NCBI RefSeq assembly: GCF_002094855.1 | Contig: NZ_ARYN01000002.1 | Coordinates: forward strand, 248,001 to 312,000 | Reading direction: 5' to 3' | Length of the DNA stretch: 64,000 bases | DNA from: Zunongwangia atlantica 22II14-10F7 | GTDB taxonomy: Bacteria > Bacteroidota > Bacteroidia > Flavobacteriales > Flavobacteriaceae | In this document: positions 18,011-24,852 of the stretch, piece after piece | How the letters are laid out: each line of letters starts with the position of its first letter | Numbering within the stretch: position 1 is the stretch's first letter | Notes under the pieces: model-generated | What the model saw: only the letters and a program-made list of their open reading frames with translations | Databases searched by the model: none | What the model was told of the DNA's origin: nothing | Position numbers and translations under genes: made by a program

Positions 18011-18160
18011 TAACACTACAGCTAACAACAACTCATCACAAATAGCGGTTTTTAAATAAAAAAGTGTAGTTTTAGAAACGGGTAAGAAAAGGTTAAGCCG
18101 ACAAATCCGTGTCCCTTTTTCCGCAACTTGCGATAACCGAAACCGTTGTGCGCACAAGCT
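18011..18160 (+). repeat. Type B intergenic repeat, copy B2, with paired arms
   Basis: This copy has nested inverted arms. The outer pair is GCTAACAAC (18021-18029) with GTTGTGCGC (18145-18153), 7 of 9 matching. The inner pair is ATCACAAATAGCGG (18035-18048) with CCGCAACTTGCGAT (18121-18134), 11 of 14 matching. The outer and inner arms are separated by unequal spacers, and the element ends four bases before ATG 18164. This two-box architecture recalls attC sites of integrons. Confidence 0.7.
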
Positions 18161-18163
18161 CCT

Positions 18164-18676
18164 ATGAAATTTATAACTACGACTTTATTATTCCTAACAT
18201 CATTTGTTCTCAAAGCACAAAAATGTGATTGTGAAGGTTTAATAGATTGGCAATCGGATAGAATTATAAATGTAATGGGCAATCCTGGCGGTCAGTTGAT
18301 TGCTCAACTACAGAATGACCAAAAGAAAGAGAACTTTCTAATTTTTAAAGTATTGGATGTAAACAAAAATTACTTGAAGGTAATAATCGAGAAATCTTTT
18401 GATTCAAACCCTATTACTGGATGGATAAAAAAAAGTAAAGACGTTGGGTTTTATGCGAGAAACTATGAACCTGAGGGAAAATTAAAATTTTATTCAAAAC
18501 CAGATTTTGATTCCAAAGTAAAGATGGAATTGCACGAATATTCACCTGACTTTTATCAAATTTTAGATTGTAAAAATAGATGGGCGAATGCTAAATTAAA
18601 TTATAAAAATAAGACATATAAAGGTTGGATTGAGCCAGATATGCAATGTGGAAGTCCCTATACAATTTGTAATTAA
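18164..18676 (+). CDS. Secreted SH3-like hypothetical protein (170 aa)
   Basis: ATG 18164 begins a clear signal peptide (MKFITTTLLFLTSFVLKAQ); an upstream TTG at 18146 would put the start inside repeat B2 and is less likely. The mature protein has several Cys (KCDCEG at its N-terminus, CGSPYTICN at its end). It has the strand-rich pattern of SH3-like domains with GWIKKS and GWIEPDMQ turns, a pattern seen in many flavobacterial secreted proteins. Function is unknown. It starts right after B2, and a type C element follows the stop closely. Confidence 0.6.
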   Translation: MKFITTTLLFLTSFVLKAQKCDCEGLIDWQSDRIINVMGNPGGQLIAQLQNDQKKENFLIFKVLDVNKNYLKVIIEKSFDSNPITGWIKKSKDVGFYARNYEPEGKLKFYSKPDFDSKVKMELHEYSPDFYQILDCKNRWANAKLNYKNKTYKGWIEPDMQCGSPYTICN

Positions 18677-18690
18677 AATTAGACAAAGAG

Positions 18691-18747
18691 CTAGGGTATA
18701 ACACCGCTTCATGGCAAATAGGCGAAATCTAAACCGTTGGCGCGCCA
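18691..18747 (+). repeat. Short type C element
   Basis: This ~55-base element has TATAACACCGC at its 5' edge and AAACCGTTGGCGCGCC at its 3' edge. The edges share the TAAC ... AACCGTT signature of types A and B, but the interior is much shorter. It lies 15 bases after the 18164 gene's stop. Confidence 0.5.
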
Positions 18748-18756
18748 TAAAATTAA

Positions 18757-18999
18757 ATCGTAATAGACAAATCGAACGAACAATTAAAATTTTACATTAA
18801 TTTTATTAAAGGTCTTTCGATTGCTCTAATTTTAGTGATTATTATCTTAGTTATAATTTTATTTTATGTATTCTTAATTAATTAGAATAAACCTGTATTT
18901 ATTGCTTTGATTTCAGTTGAAATTTCTTGTAGCGCGATATTTCCGTTACTATCCATTGCCGTCAAGAGAATTAAGACAAAACTGAATTCGAGAAAATGA
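18757..18999 (+). pseudogene. Small membrane protein gene with in-frame TAG
   Basis: A continuous frame runs from 18757 to TGA 18997-18999, interrupted only by TAG at 18883-18885. The translation before the stop reads as a charged helix plus one strongly hydrophobic segment (ALILVIIILVIILFYVF). After the stop it continues with a second hydrophobic segment (KPVFIALISVEIS...PLLSIAV) and a basic tail. This is what a two-helix membrane protein looks like, so the TAG is probably a nonsense mutation. No ATG start was found; ATA or GTA near 18760 would be non-standard. The next gene begins 18 bases after the TGA. Confidence 0.5.
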
Positions 19000-19017
19000 A
19001 ACAAATTCAATGTAAAT

Positions 19018-19467
19018 ATGAACTTTAAAACTACATTCCATTATTTAAGCTATTTGCAATATCCTTTAATGGTAATTGGTCTCTATCTTACATTTAGTCC
19101 GTATCTACTAGAGATGGACAAATTAAAGGAGAACCCTAATTTAATTCTTCAAAATTTTAATAATGTTTTAATTTTTTTGGGACTTGCAGTAAGTTTTTCC
19201 TCTTTACAAGATACTACTAAAACTCAAAATAACTTTTCGAAAAAAATTTATGAGAATCCAAAAAAAGGGAAAGCTTTTATACTTTCAATATGTTTTATGA
19301 TTATACTTATTCTAACTTTTGGCCTAATTGGTTATTATAATAGTGTAGAAAGTCTTTTAAAAGACTTATCTGTTGGACTTATTGTTTTAAGTTTAGGTAT
19401 GTTTGGTTTTTTGAAAGCTATAATCGAAATGTTTGAAAATCATAGGAAAGATAAGAATGCTAATTAA
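19018..19467 (+). CDS. Four-helix membrane protein (149 aa), unknown
   Basis: Hydrophobic segments lie near residues 10-30, 48-66, 85-105 and 112-135. The motif LGLAVSFSSLQDTTKTQNNF between helices 2 and 3 is distinctive. I have no functional assignment. It follows the TAG-broken membrane gene by 18 bases and is followed by repeat A3, so the two may share one cassette. Confidence 0.55.
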   Translation: MNFKTTFHYLSYLQYPLMVIGLYLTFSPYLLEMDKLKENPNLILQNFNNVLIFLGLAVSFSSLQDTTKTQNNFSKKIYENPKKGKAFILSICFMIILILTFGLIGYYNSVESLLKDLSVGLIVLSLGMFGFLKAIIEMFENHRKDKNAN

Positions 19468-19490
19468 ACATAGAATTGGGAAAGAGTTCC

Positions 19491-19615
19491 CTATAACGCC
19501 TTCAATCAACTGCGAAAACATCCTCAATCGATATTCGATGTTTTTGACTATATTTTTTTGCGGAAACAACCTGATAAACCGAACCCCATCTTTTCATACT
19601 CGAAACCGTTCTGAA
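19491..19615 (+). repeat. Type A intergenic repeat, copy A3
   Basis: It begins CTATAACGCC and ends near CTCGAAACCGTTCTG. The core AATCGATATTCGATGTTTTT followed by ACTATATT matches A1 and A2, with several substitutions. It is the last element of the run; the next gene (19697) is an ordinary-looking chromosomal gene. Confidence 0.7.
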
Positions 19616-19696
19616 AATCAAAATTAACAAAGCTTTAAAAACAAATTTCTATTTAATAGTATCTTCGTTATAAGAAGGAACCATTAATATCGAAAT

Positions 19697-20404
19697 ATGA
19701 AACGATCGTACTTTAAAGCTTTGTTAGCACTGCTAGCAATCGTTGGCAGTTTTAATTTATCTAGCGCTCAGGAACAAAAAACTGTTCAGAAATTGGTGAA
19801 ATTACCTTTAAGAGAAGGTGGATACGACAGCTTTTTAGCCTTAATGCGCATTAATATTGAACAATCCCGAAAAGAAGAAGGCAATATTTCTTTTACGCTT
19901 TTTGGTAAAGACGATAGTTACACCGTATACCTGGTAGAACGATATAATAGCGAAGAAGCATGGAATAATCATGAAGAAAGCGTTTATGCCAGATCTACTG
20001 AAGGTATTGCGCCTGCCGCTACTATGAATATGCTGCATGAAACCACACTAAATGAAATTGCTGAAATCCCTGCTGAAGCCACTAAAGATGTTGCTGCTGA
20101 AGAGAATACGCAAAATATCATTGTTTGGTTTACCACTAAACCAGATACAAGAACGGCATTTATTGAAGCTATGAGCAAAGCCATCCTAAAGGCTAGAAAT
20201 GCCGAAGGTAATTTAGGCTACAATATTTATCAAAACGCTGAAAACGCTAATGAGTTTATTGTGATAGAGCGTTGGAAAAACCCTGAAGTTCACCAGACTC
20301 ATTTACAAAATGATTATAGTCTTCAGCTAAATAAAGATCTAGAAGGGCTGCTAACCGAAGATCCAAAATTTAAAAGAGAGGTCTTAAAAAATATCTCTGA
20401 ATAA
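19697..20404 (+). CDS. Secreted protein with two ABM (monooxygenase-like) domains
   Basis: A 235-residue protein with a signal peptide (LLALLAIVGSFNLSSAQ) and two tandem antibiotic-biosynthesis-monooxygenase folds. The first, residues ~32-115, has RINIEQSRKEEGNISFTLF and YLVERYNSEEAWNNH. The second, ~130-225, has EAMSKAILKARNAEGNLGYN and IVIERWKNPEVHQTHL. Single ABM domains are usually cytoplasmic quinol or heme monooxygenases; a secreted double form is seen in Bacteroidota and its substrate is unknown. A terminator follows. It marks the return to ordinary chromosome after the cassette-like run. Confidence 0.8.
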   Translation: MKRSYFKALLALLAIVGSFNLSSAQEQKTVQKLVKLPLREGGYDSFLALMRINIEQSRKEEGNISFTLFGKDDSYTVYLVERYNSEEAWNNHEESVYARSTEGIAPAATMNMLHETTLNEIAEIPAEATKDVAAEENTQNIIVWFTTKPDTRTAFIEAMSKAILKARNAEGNLGYNIYQNAENANEFIVIERWKNPEVHQTHLQNDYSLQLNKDLEGLLTEDPKFKREVLKNISE

Positions 20405-20421
20405 CATAAAGTTTTCCTAAA

Positions 20422-20475
20422 AAAACAAGCCACATTATTTTGTTCATATTGTGGCTTGTTTCATGTCTTTTTTTA
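20422..20475 (+). terminator. Terminator after the ABM gene
   Basis: An 11-bp perfect stem, AACAAGCCACA (20424-20434) with TGTGGCTTGTT (20450-20460), is followed by TCATG and a run of T. Confidence 0.85.
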
Positions 20476-20520
20476 ACGTATTAGCATAAAATTTTTCAGC
20501 AGGCACCGCTTAAAAAACTT

Positions 20521-20528
20521 TACTTTTG
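20521..20528 (+). promoter_or_regulatory. Candidate -7 box of the kinase gene at 20533
   Basis: TACTTTTG matches TAnnTTTG and ends only five bases before ATG 20533. If used, the transcript would begin at or very near the start codon, meaning leaderless or nearly so. Confidence 0.35.
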
Positions 20529-20532
20529 CCTA

Positions 20533-22440
20533 ATGCTTTCAAAATCCAAAATTCTATTATTTCTTGTTCTGTTTTTATGCTTTAGCTGCCGGCAAGAAAA
20601 CAATTTCGACAAGCAACCCAAAGAAGATAGAGCTTATACTTTATTTGAAAAAGGAAAAAAAGCAGATGATATTTCTCAAAAATTATCATTTTACCGGCTG
20701 GCTTCAAAAGAAGCGAAGGTTTCAGATACCATACTACCTTATATTTTAGATCATCAAATCTATTATTCTGAGTATTTAAAAGAATACGATTCAGCTTTCT
20801 TCTTTGCGAACAAAATGCGGGATCTTGCGCTCAAAAACAAGGACACCTTACTTATTGCTCAGTCTTATTACAGAAAAGCGAGAACATTCCTAGCCAAAAA
20901 AGATTATGAAAATGTTCTTGAGAACATGTACAAAGCGCAACAATACTATCTTTTAGGAGGTGACTCTATTAAGGCAGGTAAACGTTTGGTTGAAGTTGCG
21001 ATAGCCCAGGAAAGACTGGGAGATCTAGCCGGAAGTCAGCAAAGTAATACCAGGGCTTTAGAATTACTGAAGCATACCAAGGATTCGGCATTTTTGGTTA
21101 GTCTATATAATTCTTTAGCGATTACTTATCGGCGCTTAGGCGACCGTAAAGAAGCTTTAAAAGAGTTTCAGAATGCGCTGGATCACTCTACTGCTTCAGA
21201 AGAAAAGGTCACAATTTTAAACAATATGGCCCTGATACATGCCGATTTGAAAGAATACGAAAAAGCATTAAAAATCTGGCAAGAAATATCTAAAATCCCC
21301 ACCAAGGATAGTATCAATTGGGCTAGAGCTAAAGAAAACCACCTTTTTTATAAGTGGTTAAGCAATGGAACCAGGGAAATTGATTCGCTAAAAATCATTG
21401 CTGAAAAAAGAGAAGCTTGGAAAGACTATTCTGGGTTATTAGCGAGTTATGCCCATCTTACCTCTATCTACACAAGAGAAAAATCTCCTCTCGCTAAAAT
21501 TTATGCTGAAAAGCTTTTAGAAACTTCAAAGAGCATAAAGTCTGAAGATGATATTCTTCTTGCCCTGGATCATTTAGTAGATCTTTCGGAAGGAAACTCA
21601 AGTAAATCTTATGCCCAAGACTATATTAAACTGAGTGATAGTTTAAAGAAGGCCAGAATAAATGCCAAAAATTTATTCGCTAAGATTAGATACGACGAAG
21701 AGCAAAAGTTAGTAGAAATAGATCATTTACAGGAACTTTCAGCGAAACAACAAATCGACTTATTACAGCAAAAAAATCAAAAATTAGTAGCCATTTTTGC
21801 GATTTTACTTCTTCTTTTTTTAGGAGTGATTATTTATATTTTTCTTCAGCAAAAACATAAAAGAGAAAAACTAAACGAGCGCTATAAAACAGAAAAACAA
21901 TTAGCCAAAAAAGTTCACGACGAGCTGGCTAACGATATTTACCAGATTATGGCGCAACTTCAGGAAGAAAAACACGCCAAAATCTTAGACCAATTAGAAA
22001 ACGTATATCGCCGTACCAGAGATATTTCCAGAGAAAACGCAGCTATAAAAACCAATCAAAATTTTAAAGAAGATCTGTTTTACATGATTTCAAAAACCAG
22101 CGGAAATCATATAAAATTAATCACCAATGGTTTTGAAAATATCAGTTGGAACCAGATTGAAGAAACCAAAAAGATTACCATTTATAGGGTGCTTCAGGAA
22201 TTACTGGTTAATAGCAGAAAGCATAGCAAGGCTTCAAGTTTGATTTTAAGTTTTGCAAACCAGAAAAAATTTATAGAAATTAATTATCGAGACAATGGCA
22301 TTGGCTTTGATAAATCTGGCTTAAAAAAAATGTCTGGACTGGCAAATACGGAAAACCGTATTAAAGACGTGAATGGAAGTTTTACATTTGAAACCGAACC
22401 TAATGCTGGTTTTTCAGCAAGAATTAAAATTCCTAACTAA
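20533..22440 (+). CDS. TPR sensor histidine kinase lipoprotein
   Basis: A 635-residue kinase. The N-terminus has a lipoprotein-type signal (LFLVLFLCFSCRQENNF), followed by TPR repeats over roughly residues 50-370. One membrane helix (VAIFAILLLLFLGVIIYIFL) is followed by a coiled coil, a short histidine box (KKVHDELANDIYQIMAQL) and an HATPase domain (ELLVNSRKHSKASS, YRDNGIGFD, SGLANTENRI). The His box is of the HisKA_3-related HDEL type. The response-regulator gene starts 20 bases downstream and is its probable partner. A lipid-modified Cys ahead of a TM kinase is unusual, so the signal may be an uncleaved or lipidated anchor. Confidence 0.88.
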   Translation: MLSKSKILLFLVLFLCFSCRQENNFDKQPKEDRAYTLFEKGKKADDISQKLSFYRLASKEAKVSDTILPYILDHQIYYSEYLKEYDSAFFFANKMRDLALKNKDTLLIAQSYYRKARTFLAKKDYENVLENMYKAQQYYLLGGDSIKAGKRLVEVAIAQERLGDLAGSQQSNTRALELLKHTKDSAFLVSLYNSLAITYRRLGDRKEALKEFQNALDHSTASEEKVTILNNMALIHADLKEYEKALKIWQEISKIPTKDSINWARAKENHLFYKWLSNGTREIDSLKIIAEKREAWKDYSGLLASYAHLTSIYTREKSPLAKIYAEKLLETSKSIKSEDDILLALDHLVDLSEGNSSKSYAQDYIKLSDSLKKARINAKNLFAKIRYDEEQKLVEIDHLQELSAKQQIDLLQQKNQKLVAIFAILLLLFLGVIIYIFLQQKHKREKLNERYKTEKQLAKKVHDELANDIYQIMAQLQEEKHAKILDQLENVYRRTRDISRENAAIKTNQNFKEDLFYMISKTSGNHIKLITNGFENISWNQIEETKKITIYRVLQELLVNSRKHSKASSLILSFANQKKFIEINYRDNGIGFDKSGLKKMSGLANTENRIKDVNGSFTFETEPNAGFSARIKIPN

Positions 22441-22460
22441 ACCCAATTAAAACCAAGTTT

Positions 22461-23126
22461 ATGTTTAAGCACGTTTTAATAGCAGAAGATCTAGATAGTG
22501 TAAACCTGGCGGTACAGCAAATGTTTGAGCGTTTAGGAGTTTTTAAAATTGAAAACACACAATATTGTGATCAGGCATTTTTGAAATGTAAAAAGGCTGA
22601 ACTTGATGGCGATCCTATTGAATTATTAATTTGTGATCTTAGTTTTAAACAGGATTTTAGGCAGGAAAAAATTGAAAATGGCGAAGAACTTATCTGGAAG
22701 TTAAAGAACGATTTCCCTTCCATAAAAATTATTGTACACTCTGTAGAAGATCATCCAAACACGGTAAAACGACTTTGGGAGTCTGGAAAAATTGATGCCT
22801 ATATCTGCAAAGATCGTAACGGAATGCAAAACCTTAAAGATGCAATTTTAAAGGTTTACAAGAATGAAAAATATTTACCAAAATCTTTAAAAGACACATT
22901 AAAACAAGATAATATTGTACAAATAGCTCAGTATGAAGTACGCATTTTAAAGCTTTTATCTGAGGGGTTTACACAAGAAGAAATTCATCTTAAATTTAAA
23001 GAAAATGGTATTTACCCGCATAGTAAAAGTTCTATAGAAAAGCGTTTAAAAGAATTAAAAGAAGACTTTGGGGCACGTACCAATCCGCAATTAATCAGCA
23101 TGGCGAAGGATCTTAAAATTATCTAA
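22461..23126 (+). CDS. Response regulator with divergent HTH output
   Basis: A 221-residue regulator. The receiver has AEDLDSV at the acidic pocket, the phospho-acceptor Asp in LLICDLSF, the switch Ser in IIVHSVED and the Lys in YICKDR. The output part (residues ~150-215) has a LuxR-like start (QYEVRILKLLSEGFTQEEI) but the recognition region KSSIEKRLKELKEDFGART differs from the usual TVRKHI form, as in other regulators paired with TPR-HDEL kinases. It probably regulates transcription with the upstream kinase, in one operon. Confidence 0.85.
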   Translation: MFKHVLIAEDLDSVNLAVQQMFERLGVFKIENTQYCDQAFLKCKKAELDGDPIELLICDLSFKQDFRQEKIENGEELIWKLKNDFPSIKIIVHSVEDHPNTVKRLWESGKIDAYICKDRNGMQNLKDAILKVYKNEKYLPKSLKDTLKQDNIVQIAQYEVRILKLLSEGFTQEEIHLKFKENGIYPHSKSSIEKRLKELKEDFGARTNPQLISMAKDLKII

Positions 23127-23220
23127 AAATTTAACACTTACAGCTGCAATTTTTACGGAAAACCGTATTGAAATACTATGTAAGCATACTAAATTTGCAA
23201 TGAGAAATGCTGATAGGGAC

Positions 23221-23243
23221 GTTTATCGAGTAGGGCGATAAAC
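23221..23243. repeat. Perfect 8-bp inverted repeat
   Basis: GTTTATCG (23221-23228) and CGATAAAC (23236-23243) flank a 7-base loop between the regulator gene and the zinc-ribbon gene. There is no T-run, so it is not a typical terminator. It could be an operator, or chance. Confidence 0.3.
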
Positions 23244-23311
23244 ATGATCTGTTGGCATTTTCTTTTTTATTCCAATTTTCGGCTAAAATTCAATCAAAAA
23301 GCGAACAGTAA

Positions 23312-23821
23312 ATGTCATCTATCCAATGCCCTGCCTGCAAAGAATCTCAGGAAATTAATGTTTCCAATTGTACCAATTGCAGGTTTCCGTTCACCGGGAG
23401 TACTCAGGAAAAATCAATACATATTGCCCAGTTTATCAATAAAAAAAATGTGATAAGTGATGCTGAAGAAGCGCTTTCCCGCAGCAAAAAAATCTTATTT
23501 TTAATCTCTGGATATAACTTTTTATTTATTCTGGTTTCCATTTTGTCTTCAACTATAGAAGTTGATGTTTTCTCGATTTCTATAAACCTTATTTTAGGTT
23601 TGGGCTTTGTAATAAGCGGATTGTTGCTTAAAAAAAGTCCTATGTTTTTTAGCGTTTTCCCTTTAGGCATGATCATAGGTTTGTATACCGTCAACTTTAT
23701 TTTAGATCCAAATCTCGCAATGCGCGGCATTATTTATAAATTAATTATTGTAGGAAGCCTTATTTATAGTATTTATCTGTTACAAAAAGCTAAAACATTC
23801 AATAAGCAGTTTAGCGTATAA
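23312..23821 (+). CDS. Zinc-ribbon membrane protein (169 aa)
   Basis: The N-terminus carries a two-pair zinc ribbon, CPAC (residues 5-8) and CTNC (20-23 or close). A short linker and about three to four transmembrane segments follow (FLISGYNFLFILVSIL, INLILGLGFVISGLLL, VFPLGMIIGLYTVNFIL, KLIIVGSLIYSIYLL). Zinc-ribbon plus membrane segments is a common bacterial layout (zinc_ribbon_2/DUF types) with no set function. The ATG at 23312 places the first Cys correctly. It stands alone between the two-component genes and the 23888 operon. Confidence 0.65.
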   Translation: MSSIQCPACKESQEINVSNCTNCRFPFTGSTQEKSIHIAQFINKKNVISDAEEALSRSKKILFLISGYNFLFILVSILSSTIEVDVFSISINLILGLGFVISGLLLKKSPMFFSVFPLGMIIGLYTVNFILDPNLAMRGIIYKLIIVGSLIYSIYLLQKAKTFNKQFSV

Positions 23822-23887
23822 AACATAGGGTACAAATTAGATTTAATCAATTAATCTTGAGGTCTTATCTTTGCTAAAAATTTAGTT

Positions 23888-24439
23888 TTGATAAAGATTT
23901 TTAGAATCATTGCCTTCTTCTTATTTATAGGCTGTCACTTGGCTTTTCTCATGTCGATATTGTTTGAAAAAGTGAACAATTTTTGGCTAATATTGGGAAT
24001 CCTGGTCTCTACAGCTTTAATTACCTATGCCTATTACCATAAAAATATTGAGGAAGAAGAACATTTTCTAGATGATCTTCAGGATGTTGTTTACGTAAGT
24101 TTAGGCGCTTTACTTACCTATTTTATTAGCGTAGATCTAGAATTTGGCTCGGTTATCGCCGCTGGTTTTACAGGAACATTAGTTTCGTACCTGCCTAATA
24201 TGTTCCCAAAAAAAACATGGATAAAAAGAGTACCGGTTGCGGCATACTGCGGTGCATTTGTAGGAATGACGGCTCCTGCAGTATCTTTAGGCCATACTTT
24301 TATCATTTTTAGCGCGTTTTTAACGGGAGCATTATTTGTTGCAGCCAAAAACGTTTTTAATGGTTTTGGCGGAAAATTAGGAACCATTGCTTTTGGTGGT
24401 GTGGCATTATCTTCATTAATCGTATATCTTATATTTTAA
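23888..24439 (+). CDS. Membrane protein with NGFGG motif, paralog 1 (183 aa)
   Basis: An integral membrane protein with about six hydrophobic segments and a TTG start (TTG-ATA-AAG). Near its C-terminus it has FNGFGGKLGTIAFGGV, which is echoed in the next gene as FNGFGGALGTTACISV. The shared DNA TTTAATGGTTTTGGCGG indicates paralogy. The stop overlaps the next ATG (TAATG), so the two are translationally coupled. The family is not one I can name; the spermidine-synthase-like gene follows. Confidence 0.6.
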   Translation: MIKIFRIIAFFLFIGCHLAFLMSILFEKVNNFWLILGILVSTALITYAYYHKNIEEEEHFLDDLQDVVYVSLGALLTYFISVDLEFGSVIAAGFTGTLVSYLPNMFPKKTWIKRVPVAAYCGAFVGMTAPAVSLGHTFIIFSAFLTGALFVAAKNVFNGFGGKLGTIAFGGVALSSLIVYLIF

Positions 24440-24852
24440 TGGAAGCATTTATTCTTATCGTAACCGGAATAATTGGTGCTTTAATCACCTGGTTTATTAA
24501 TAATCACAAAGCCAAGGGCGCAGTTAGGGCTTCTGCCCTGCCCTCGTTAATTGTTGGTTTAATCTTTTATTTTTTTCCTAATTTTCTTTCAGAATATCTT
24601 ACAAAACAAATTCCGTTAGTATTTATTGGTGCTTCTTTTGTTGGGATGGTTTCGATAAATATTATGGCTAAATGGATCTATGTGGCCATTTCTGGGTTCA
24701 TTTTCAGCCTTATTTATTTAAACACGGGCAAGTTTTTTAATGGTTTTGGCGGCGCTTTGGGAACTACTGCATGTATTTCCGTTTTAGTAGCTATAGGACT
24801 CGCTAAACTTATAGAACATCGCGGAATAAAAAAGAAAAGTAAAGTTGAGTAA
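24439..24852 (+). CDS. Membrane protein with NGFGG motif, paralog 2 (137 aa)
   Basis: A shorter integral membrane protein with four predicted helices and the C-terminal FNGFGGALGTTA motif of its upstream paralog. It begins at the A shared with the previous stop codon and itself overlaps the next start by eight bases. This implies the three genes 23888-25510 form a tightly coupled operon. It ends in a basic tail (RGIKKKSKVE). Function is unknown. Confidence 0.6.
   Translation: MEAFILIVTGIIGALITWFINNHKAKGAVRASALPSLIVGLIFYFFPNFLSEYLTKQIPLVFIGASFVGMVSINIMAKWIYVAISGFIFSLIYLNTGKFFNGFGGALGTTACISVLVAIGLAKLIEHRGIKKKSKVE

Noticed and set aside
18757-18999. TAG read-through or pyrrolysine-type recoding
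   Set aside because: No evidence of a suppressor tRNA or PYLIS-like element in the window, and the host group is not known for it. A nonsense mutation is simpler.
14600-19640. A classical mobile integron with intI or a transposon
   Set aside because: No tyrosine recombinase, transposase, or terminal inverted repeats with target duplications were seen. Only the repeat edges suggest cassettes, so a full integron is not claimed.
23221-23243. Calling the perfect 8-bp inverted repeat a terminator
   Set aside because: No T-run follows on either strand.
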